Program-made: the position numbers and the translations under genes
Notes under the pieces: generated by a model
What the model saw: the letters and a program-made list of their open reading frames with translations, nothing else
Told to the model about the DNA's origin: nothing
Database searches by the model: none
DNA from: Hemileia vastatrix
Taxonomy: Eukaryota > Basidiomycota > Pucciniomycetes > Pucciniales > Zaghouaniaceae
Reading direction: 5' to 3'
NCBI GenBank assembly: GCA_030280995.1
Contig: JASXTE010000011.1
Span: 25,962,817-26,026,816 of the forward strand
Length of the DNA: 64,000 bases
Shown: positions 54,518 to 64,000 of the stretch, in pieces
Position numbering within the stretch: position 1 is the stretch's first letter
How the letters are laid out: every line of letters begins with the position of its first letter

Positions 54518-57500
54518 ATGTCTTCTTCCAGTTCTGTTGGCTTGGAATCTGATCGCGAGCTGCGTCTACTCAATGCCAGAAAAAAGGTAAATAAGCACCA
54601 TGAAATTATAGACCCTCTCTCCCCGGGTGTGTAAATTGATGGATTGATGATGTGGTGTGGTCTTTTTATCATGTAGTTAAAGTCTTACAGACAAAAACAA
54701 GCTGCTGCTGCCTCTGCTGCCACAGTTGTTGTCTCATCCTCGGCTGATACTGCTCCCTCCATCAATATGATGCCCCCCTCTTTTGCCACCAATCATCGGC
54801 ACACACGGTCGCATTCTCGCAATCCTTCACGCTCTTCTTTGGCTGCTATCTTGGTCCCTAATCAACATGGTTCTCGAATGGATGAAGCTGTGGCTCATCA
54901 ACGACGTTTGAGTGCTTCTGCTTTGCGAGCTAGCTCTCGTTTCTCTAATCCTCCTATGTCTACCCCTGCACTTCCTTCTTCCTTGCCGGCCCCTGAAGGT
55001 TCTATTGTCTCCAACTTCAACCCAAATCGCTGGTCTGGAGTCGTTGAAGTTGCAAATCGTTCATCAATTGGCATATCTGCACCCGTAGCAACCATGGGTG
55101 GTACAGACGAATCAACCAGGTCAACTACTCCGTCTCAGCGCCACATTGCCGCTAAAGTTTCTACTGATTCAACACCAGCCCATCCCCGTTCTTCATTGTC
55201 GGATTGGTCTTTTCCCTTCAATTCATCCGTCCAATCCAACACTTGGAGGGCTAGTGCACCAACCACTCATCGCCGCACCGGCAGCAAGCATCAACGTACG
55301 GCTAGTGTTAGCACTCGACGTGAGAGCATGGAAATAATGGGTGGATTAGGCATTATTTCTGCCCCTCCTATCCCTTCTGCAACTAGCACTGGATCACATA
55401 TTGCCCCTCCGACACTTCGTGTTAGGTTGGTTTCATGATTTGGTCATTTCAACTGTTCAATCTGTAGAACTCTGCGTTTTATGCTTGATTCATGTGAATT
55501 CGAAACACCTGAATGTATTAGCTGTCAAAGTCTCAACTCTGTATTTGGCTTTTAGAAAACTTAGTTTTTCTCTTGATACCAAACATGCACTCCCGACTGT
55601 TTTATACGTCAGGCCATTTTTCATGGGTTTGAACTGCGAAACCCACTGCAGTAGCTTTGAAGTTCAGTCTTTAACAAGCAAGTTTATATATTCACATTTT
55701 CTTGCTTGCTTCATCCCCTCTGGGCATTTTTTATATTTCTTTACATTCTCAGATATGAAGGCTCTAATAGAAACAATCTCATCTTCTGGCTTTCTTGGTT
55801 AAATATATTAATTAATCGACTTGAGCTTTGCGCGTTACTCTTTCCATTTCCTCATTGTTCCATCATTTTTTTTTTTTTACCTGATTTTCAGTTTTAAATT
55901 TCATTTTGAATTATTTCTGTACACTAACATATTTTTTGACACCTATTCTTGATATGGGTTACTTCAACAGCCGATCTCCATCTGTATCTAGTGTTGTGTC
56001 TTTTATTGATCCTACTGATTTGGCACAAGAGCGCCAGGCAGCTCTTCAGGCTCTTGAAGGCCAATCCTCTTCCTCACGATCACCACGCCTATCACCTTCT
56101 GCTCCAGCCAATGTCCCTTCTATTCCATCAGGACTTTTTTCTCATCCTTTGCCCCGAAGTTCACACGGCACCTTAAATATATGTCAGCCTGCAACTGAGG
56201 CTGATTCCTATTCTGCGAATGACCTAAGCATTGTGTCAGGTTCCGATGGGGACTTAGCTGAATCTTTATCTTCTGTGACTTCCGTTAACAATACTAGCTC
56301 TCTACCTAACTCCATTTCATCCTTCACCTTCCCCAAGTCGTCGGTATCTGAAATTTCAACAAATTTTCCGTCTCAGTCTAATCACTGCATTATTTCTTCG
56401 GTGCCTGTTACTTCTCTTACTCAAACTGGAATGGCTGCACCCCTTAATTGGGTTGGAAGTGGGGGCATGTGTATTGTGAGAGATCTGAATAGAGTGGAAG
56501 AAGAGGAAGAGGAAGAAGAAGAAGATGCGGAAGGGAATGCCAGCACAGAAAATAAAAATTATCAACAAATTAATCCCATTGTTGATAGCGCTGTTATTGG
56601 TTTATTAAACCAAAACAGACCTATGGAGACTGTAGCTGAAGAGGATGAGGAAGAAGAGGTTGAAGTCTCACCTAGACGTCACTCGGTTCCTTTGCCCCCA
56701 CTAACTCCTGCCTCTTCTCAGCGCAGGCCTCGTTCTTTCATCTCTAGTAATCGTCCGTTCCCTCCAAACTCAGCCTTGAATAATCCATCTACTTTCTTTT
56801 CATTTGGTTCTCTTTCAGAGTCACCCACTCCTCTCTCGCGTTCTCCAGCTCTTGTGAAGCCATCTTTGAAACCACTGAGCTTGGTTTCTGGTTCAGTTTT
56901 GCAGTCATCTATTTCAAATTTTTCTCCAAAGAATCCATCTCCCGAAGACTCCTCTCAATCTATTTCAACTTCCTCTTCAGCTTCTCAAGGATTAAGCACC
57001 CCTATAAAAGACAATGGTGATGACATTCCAGACCCTGCTGCGCCAGGTTCTCGAAATGGTCGCTCCGTTTCGTTCAGTATAGCTACGTCACAAAAATGTC
57101 CTCCGAAGAAAAAGCGGGATGTTCAGATAACATCTCTTTCACGACAAAGCAGTTTATCAAAACACAAAGCCACTAGCAACCATACTGATGAGACATCTTT
57201 ATGTTCTTCTGAGGGCGGCTCTTCTATAAGCGCTTCAAGTCTTACCAGCAGTGCGGCTGAAAGGATCAAGGCCACGAACTCGTGGAAGGTACGAATATCT
57301 CAAGGAGGTAATAGTAGCCCTTCCAACTTGCGAAAAATTGATGGATGCATCGCCGGGGATGAAGGTGCTTTCGGTGAACTGGTCATGGATGCTGATGATG
57401 AAGAGATTGATTCTTATTCAAGTGCAGTAGTTCTAAAGGCCGAAGTCGGTAGAATTCGTGAAGAATGCACCCAAATTCGAGCGGAATCTGAATCTGTGCA

Positions 57501-59685
57501 GAGCAAACTTGAAGCTCGTATTAAAGAATTGGAAAGTCAACTAGATCGCGCATCTAAGCCTACGGAAGAACAGCTACATGTCTTTGATGCTACTGAGGTG
57601 CCCAAACTGAAAGAAAAGATTGAATCATTAACGCTTCAAAATCAGGATTTTCAATCAGAGAGAGAAATGATGCTAGAAGACATTGATGGCTGGAGGAACA
57701 GAGTGATGAATCTTGAGAAGGCCTTGACCCTTCAGCGATCTAAGAACGAAGAATTACTGAATGCACTAAAGGCAGCCAGGGGTTATCGATTCATTGACGC
57801 CAAAACCACTGAATCCAGACATGAGAGAGATAACTCAGAAGAATCGAATAATGTGATTGAGGGTCAGGCTAAGCTGATTGGTGAAATGCGTGATCAAATG
57901 TTCGCATTAGCTGCTGCACTTGAAAAAGAAAGAACTGAACATATAGCGACCAAGGAAGCTTTGGAAGTAGTGAGTATCTATAACATTTTTTCATTTTGTA
58001 AATGTAAATACTCATCTAGTTTTGCCACGTTTTCTAGGCCGCCATGCAAATTGAAGTTAATGGGATAGAAGAGGATGAACCTGAAATGTCCTCTCTGTTT
58101 TCTGATAATGCTAGCAGTTCACTTGAAACCAAGGATTTACCGAGCTTAGCAACTCAAGGCCATGTCTTTTCAAACTTGAAGGATATAAAAACTAAGCTTT
58201 CTGATGCTACAACTCCAGATGGACCATCATCTGAAAATTATAATTCTCATTCAGAGCGTGAAAGCCCTAGAGCCCGACCTTGTTCTGACAGTTCAACTGG
58301 TTCAGGTACATCAGAACCCCCACCCATTACACCAAACGCAGATCAACCATTCGATCGTACTAAGACTGGTCAAGGAAGTGGATGTATTTCTGAGATTAGT
58401 GGATTATCTTCAAATGGCCGACCCCCACTAAGGCCTCGACACCAACGTCGTGAATCATTTATTCGACATTGGTCTTTTCCCAAGGGTCCAGTCCCTAATG
58501 TTCGCGTAGCCTCAGTTGAGGATCGTTGCTTCTTTTTTCGCCCTAACTCGATTGACATAACACTTCCACCAGTTGATCCTAGTAAAGAAGTGTTAGAGAC
58601 TCCTCCAGTTTTACTGAGCTATTTACATCATGAAGATGATCAAAGTTCTACACCCAGCTCATTTGGGGTGTCGCAATTTTCTAGTTTTAAGGTACGAGAA
58701 ATCGAGGTTTACGAAAACACTAGCAATACGAATACCACCCCTGAGACGAATACAGATGGTGAGACTCTTTTTTCACTCTATCTTTTAATTATTTACTAAA
58801 TAAAAGATTCTTTTTTATTCAATCAAAGCTCTAACACACATTCATTGTAAAGATTTCAAGGCAAAACAAGCAGCTGTCCCTGATTCAGCTCTTCCTACCT
58901 CGTCAACTTTCCCTATTCCGTGGTGTGTACGCAGGCCCATTTCCCCTATTCACAGTAATAAACAGGCAGGCCAAGAAGCAGTAATTACTGCTAAAGACCC
59001 CAAGCCTTCAGCTTCTGCATCTCGTCATGATTCGAACGGCTTCCAATTTCAAAATCAGTGCTCTCCTCCCTTCCCCCCAGCTTCACGATCTGCTTTTCAA
59101 GCTCTTGAAGTTAATCGCGATATTGCTCTAGAAGGTGCTAGATCAATGCAGCCTCATATTTACAATGGTTCTTACTCTCCGGAATCTTCCATGAGCTCAA
59201 GCTCTCTTGGCTCAATTTTACCTACACGGTTGTCACTCCAAAATCTGTCTAGTTGGGTTGGTAGCTATGTCACAAGGGGTAATGCAGCGACAGAATTAGC
59301 AAGTGGTACCAAAGTTTACGAAAATCAAGCACATAATGGCCACACCATTCACAGTTTGAGCTCAAAAGGTCTTCCATACGGCAATGACATTCCAGAAGCC
59401 AGTGTCTCTCAAATCTTCGCTTATGGCGCCAGCGATACCCTGTCAGGAAAAGTGACCAATCGCTCGCTAAAATCAGCAACGCACAACGAGCTGAATCAAT
59501 CAACTTCCAGTTCATATACTTCTTGGAGCAGTAACAGTCATTTTTCCAGCTTTGGAATAGGTGTAGGAGCCACCTCTAAACCTCGTTACATCCAACTCGG
59601 ATCTCAACCAGCCCCCCAAGCGTCCAACCTTAGCCGGCTGGACTTTACAAAGTGTTTCCCATATTCTGAATTATGGATCGTTTAA
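54518..59685 (+). CDS. Ser-rich coiled-coil protein, five exons, 1456 residues
   Basis: Exons are 54518-54586, 54677-55425, 55971-57969, 58038-58758 and 58853-59685; all introns are GT-AG, phases agree and the sum is 4371 nt. It starts MSSSSSVGLESDRELRLL with a short basic NARKKLKSYRQKQ helix. The rest is Ser/Pro-rich and probably disordered, with an all-acidic run near residue 450, a basic PPKKKRD patch near 650, and a coiled coil at about 760-940 (EVGRIREECTQIRAES to AKLIGEMRDQMFALAAALEK). Repeated short motifs are RSSLSDWSFPFN, RRESMEIMGGL and RRESFIRHWSFPKGP. AATAAA follows the stop at about 59716. I do not recognise the family; a scaffold or cytoskeleton role would be a guess. Confidence 0.85.
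55426..55970 (+). other. Long intron 2 of the host gene
   Basis: At 545 bp it is much longer than the other introns (67 to 94 bp). It is flanked by GTTGGT and AACAG, and is needed to keep the frame. It contains no repeat shared with the transposons. Confidence 0.6.
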
Positions 59686-60764
59686 TTTAGCCCGTAGAGA
59701 AAGCACCTTAATTAAAAAATAAAGTTACTTGAATATATATACTGTGTTACCTTTTCTTTTTGAAATCAATCATGAGATTAAATTACCCTTGGATTGTTTT
59801 TCTTCTTTTGCATACAGAATGATAGTTTCATAGCATTATTACGTCATTTTTTTCCTTGGTTAAATATTATACATCTAGGATGTGTTGTTTTGTTTAGTTA
59901 TTTAATTTGTCCCAAAAGAGCGAGACTAAATAAAGTCTGTTTAGCAATCCTTCAAATAGTAAACCGAAATTTGATGGTTATATATATATCATTCTTTGAT
60001 TTTCATTTTTCTTATTATTTTTACGTCAGTAAACAAACTTATGAGTCGAATCATGAATCATTTATTAATTTAATTCTTTCAAATCAAAGCTGTCCTATAA
60101 GTTTGTTTGCTCACGAAAATTGAGGAGTCTAATGTATGTAAATGCATGTCCGTTTCTTATTTTTGTTCAGAACTGCTGGGAGTAATTGGAAATAATTTGT
60201 AATTAAGAAATCAAATACATCTACATACATATATATACAGTACCCTGTCAATTTCTTAATATTCATCAGATTTTCCTCAAATTTTAATTACTGATTCTCC
60301 TCTAGCTTCTTTTGTTTATTCCTCTTAAATAAGTTCTCTTCATTTTATGTATAATAATGAAGATTTTCCCAACCAACATGCTCCAATTTGTTGTAACCTA
60401 CTCAACTACGCCGCAGTACCCTAACTACAACATGTATATAAACTAAGCAGTACAACACCTACGCTTTTCTGTCTTAAAGTCAAATCTCAAACCTCATGTC
60501 AAGTTGACAGGTGGTCCTGAAGATGAGGAATTAATTCTTGGTTGGGAAAAGGTGAAGTTCACTTCTATTATGATGAGAAATTTGTTGCAAGGAACAGGAA
60601 TTATTGTTTAAATAACTGATTGCATTTCCATAATAAAATGATGCTTAATATAAATATTTATAAGTCTCATACACATTTTTCTAGTCATCAAATCTGATAC
60701 AAAACAGCAGAGAAATTTAAATAAAATAAGAAACCACACACAAATTTTTAAAAATTCAACTTAA
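59686..60764. other. Intergenic AT-rich region
   Basis: About 1.1 kb without a supportable gene. It probably contains the 3' UTR of the host gene at its left and the decayed 3' flank of the pseudogene at its right. Confidence 0.5.
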
Positions 60765-62060
60765 ACTTTACTTACCAAAGACATGTTTTTTTGACAAAAA
60801 AGATGTGCTCCATATGTTTTGCATTTACACACACATGCAAGCGCAAAGGCTACAGGAATGCCAACATCTACTAATTCTTGAGCAGTAAAATCTTTAAAGA
60901 ATGACCAATGCATCAGATTTAACTTGTCCAAACCTTCCAATAGATCTTCATTGCATGGATTGACTTTCGCAAATTTAAAAAAGTCTAACAAATTTTTACC
61001 TTCATTATCATCACATTCAGAAGAAGGCAGTTCAGAGTTCTCTCTCTTTTCTTTAACAGCAGAGCCTTCTCTCATTGCACTAAATGAAGAACCTAAAAAA
61101 GAAGCAACAGATTCCAACATAGAAGCTCACTGACCAGATAAAAGGTCCTCTGCAACTGAGCTTCCAGTGTTCCCACCTCATTTATGATACTCAAATCTAA
61201 AAATCGGAGTCTTTGGAGGTACCAAATGTGTAACTTCTGGAGTATTCAAATGCTAAATGTTTAAAAAACCATTAATAAGTGTAGAGAAAACATCAATTAA
61301 CAAAGTAAAATATCCTACAATATCTCTAGTCCACATTTCTGCTAGAGTAGGTACTACAATAAATAATTTTTGAGGGCTACCAGGACTAACACAGCAATAA
61401 GCATTGGAACTTCCTGTTAAACCCTTACAAGGTGGATGTGTTTCCTGGATCAAGCAGACCATACCCAAGTGTTCAGCTTGTAGTTCTGAAAAAATTCCAA
61501 TTTATGAACTTTCTTCATCATGCCCTTCAATTGCAGAGTTTGTTCTGAGGCTTTGTGAAATTGTCTTATCCTGAATAATAATCAGCCATGCAAAAAAAGA
61601 GTGAAAAAATAAAAATAAATGCTAACCTGAGCTTCCCACTTTGGGTCTGTCTATTTGAGACAACAAAGAATTTTATGATCATCAGGTGTTTTCCCAGCCA
61701 CATCAAGAAATTTGATGAACATTTCTTTTGAATCCAATGAAGTGTTTTTCTTTCCAGAGAATATTCCACCTTGGGGAATTGATACAAACCATGTAACATT
61801 ATATGAGACAACCTGCTTTTGGACATAATCAGCCCAAACTTTATCTTTTTTACTGTTGAGAATGGTTTTTACTGACACATATTTAAATTAATCTAAATCA
61901 TTATTTTCAACATCCCAAAGAAACTTCAATTTTTTGGGTTGTGATTGAGCTTAAGTAAATTTTGGAGAAGTTGAATCTGTATTTGATTGTTTTCTGTTGG
62001 AGTCCTTATGATTTTTCTTTTAGGTATGAAAAATGTGAACTCTGTATAAATTACAACTGA
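60765..62060 (-). pseudogene. Decayed gene with SAM-like C-terminal region
   Basis: Minus-strand order: PKKLKFLWDVENNDLD, VSVKTILNSKKDKVWADYV, SYNVTWFVSIPQGGIFSGKK, TPDDHKILCCLK then TAG then TDPKWEAQ (exon end with GT), an intron near 61625-61575, an exon with HLGMVCLIQETHPPCKG and SNAYCCVSPGSPQ to AEMWTRD, a second intron (about 61318-61258), and NTPEVTHLVPPKTPIFRFEY followed by the final ESVASFLGSSFSAM. The end, DFFKFAKVNP to HWSFFKDFTAQELVDVGIP, resembles a SAM-like helical domain. At least six in-frame stops occur (for example TGA after FEYHK). Family unknown to me; it may be a relic of a rust gene family or a transposon gene. Confidence 0.55.
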
Positions 62061-62460
62061 TTTCATGTAACTATCATTTTGCCTCAAGGGACCATAAGAT
62101 CCTTTATTCCAGGATTCATCAGATTCATTGTTTTCAGGAGGAAGGGGATGGGGGGATGGAAATCAATTATCTGTTTTTCATATTTCAGGGCTTTAAACCA
62201 AGTGAAAAATATAAGAAAATAAACTGAAAAAAAAAACTCATGGTCAACTGCGTTGGTTGGGAAAAAAATTGTGAGCAGGGTAATTGTGGAATAAGACAGT
62301 CAAGGGGCAGAGAAAGAATTGAATTAGATATGATACCTGTAAAAATAGAAAAAAATTATTAAAAAAATGAGAATGAGAATGAAGTGGGGGGAAGAAGAAA
62401 TAAATCAATGGTGAAATCTGGGCATCTTGGTTGGGAAAATCACACATTGTAGAAAGACTC
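62061..62460 (-). other. Probable upstream region of the pseudogene
   Basis: A T-rich stretch with an acceptor-like TTTTTACAG and short hydrophobic frames, none with family features. Position suggests a former promoter and leader. Confidence 0.3.
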
Positions 62461-64000
62461 TAACAGTCACCTTGCTGTAAGCAGAATCCAAGGGAGTTGG
62501 ATAAACCAAAGAAAACCCTGTCCCTTTAAATAAATAAAGAGTTCTCAATTAAATAAGCCATAGCCTCTACTTTATAATAAATGAAAAACAAACTATTTGT
62601 CTTTGACAGTGTTCTTTATAATGAGGGTGAGAAACACAACAATGAAGCTGTATTTAGAAAAGTTATGTAAATGATTGAATGATATGTTTTTATGAAGCTT
62701 TTATTTTTATGAGATTTAGTTGTTAAAATATGATCCCTGTTGATGAGACCTTTAAAATTGTACCCTATAAGATAATTTTGATAATGATGAGTGAATTTAA
62801 TATATTGTTATGTAAAAGTGTTATATTTATAAGGGTATTACAATTTTATGATTTGTTATGAATTAATAAATAATTGTTATAAATATGCATTGTTGGTTTT
62901 TGGTTGCTGTATGATTTTCTCTGTTATGACCTGTCGAATTTTGAGTCTACAGGCTTTATATGCATAGTAAGTCATGTGCCCTACTTTCCCTAACCAGAGC
63001 ATTCCGGAGCTTGTCCAGAGATCTCCAAAGTTTGTACGGAGCTTGTCTGGAAAATTCCTGAGCCTGTACAGAGTTCCAGACTAAATTGGAGCCTTTAAAA
63101 TACTAATAAGAATCTAGAAAATTTACTGATGATAGAGCTGCTTCTCCCTTATATTCCATTATAATTTTTTTTAGCCTGTGCAGCCCTATTCACCTAGTAA
63201 ACAATTATCAAAGTTAAGCAAATTATGAAAAATCAAAAATAATCAAAAATAATTTATAAAATTATTAAAAATAGTAGCAAAAAAATTGAATATTCCAGAA
63301 AAATTCCCAAAGGTTTTTGAGACTCCTGACTTCAATTTCAATGCACTTTTAGACCTATACTTGCATTTCCTGTCCAGTAATTATTTGTTAAATATTGACC
63401 CATAAATTCAACCCTTTTAAACCACTTTTTATAATTAATTTATTTAATATAAGCATTTTAAAATTAGATTGGCCTTTCCAATCCTAAAAATAATTCCCCA
63501 AAAATCAATTTTTTAATAAACTTATGTACCATACTAATCTTTAGACTACCACATCCTCCCTCCAATGAAGAATGTCCCCATTCTTTAAGTTTGCATAATT
63601 GATTGAACAAATATTCATCTTCTCTTCATCCTATTCAACATGAAGACATTATGAAGTGAAGGTTACTATTGCAAAGTTTTTTTTAATATTGTGCTTGAAA
63701 GATTCTAAAGTGATTATTTATATTGATTGTCTTCTCTTCTTTAAAATTTTAATGCTTTGATTCTTTAATTAATTTTGGTGCTGATAGCTGTAATCATCTG
63801 GTTGATTTTAATTCTTTTAAATTTGTCATATAATTGACATATTTTGACATAAAATTTTTTATAAAATGTATTTGCCTTGTTATTATTCCACTACTGAGAG
63901 AAAGGTTTGAATCCCTTCAGACTCTCCTCAACCAGTCTCCATTGTTCTTCACAGCATGAGAGAGTGGGCCTCCCTAATGAGCCAAACACTTTTGATTCCA
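62461..64000. other. AT-rich right flank
   Basis: No gene recognised. Short direct repeats of GGAGCTTGTC occur at about 63006 and 63039, with related AGCCTGTAC after them; they could belong to an LTR, but no partner lies in the window. Confidence 0.4.

Noticed and set aside
62990..63100. LTR or short tandem repeat of GGAGCTTGTC
   Set aside because: Only two good copies and no partner in the window; noted within the flank description.

Overview
The window looks like a transposon-rich intergenic tract of a basidiomycete fungus, most likely a rust (Pucciniales). Supports are an AT-rich background, short GT-AG introns, one long serine-rich host gene, a Ty3/gypsy chromovirus, and Tet-like 2OG-Fe(II) oxygenase and Myb/SANT plus coiled-coil genes of a type I know as expanded in Puccinia-like genomes. 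The species assignment is inference.

The first 52.4 kb is almost wholly nested DNA transposons of one unusual PIF/Harbinger-like family. The complete layout is: end A (AGGGGGTATCAATGTT with a subterminal 36-bp palindrome), DDE transposase, Tet/JBP-like dioxygenase on the same strand, then convergently a three-exon Myb/SANT plus coiled-coil gene, then end B. Best copies are 46359-52439 (subfamily AB) and 39070-46355 (subfamily C, ends AGGGGGTGTCAG). Others are a composite at 3421-19116 split by a young Ty3 element, an old copy at about 25971-35372 with a second copy nested at 29436-33754, a chimera at 35376-39069, and fragments at 728-2857 and 23616-25970. Insertions are flanked by ATT. Every transposase is broken. 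The subfamily C Myb gene (44709-46009) is fully open, and the Tet-like reading frame at 48908-50217 is open but has lost a metal ligand.

Other repeats include a 1.2-kb MITE-like element (1084-2270), a degenerate minus-strand Zn2Cys6-like region with 22-bp repeats (20.6-22.6 kb), a G-rich 13-bp minisatellite of about 1 kb (41.4-42.5 kb) headed by a near-perfect hairpin, and a foldback cluster (52.5-53.2 kb).

The right end holds host DNA: a five-exon gene (54518-59685) for a 1456-residue Ser-rich coiled-coil protein of unknown function, then a minus-strand pseudogene (60765-62060) and AT-rich sequence to the end. No tRNA, rRNA or CRISPR array was recognised.
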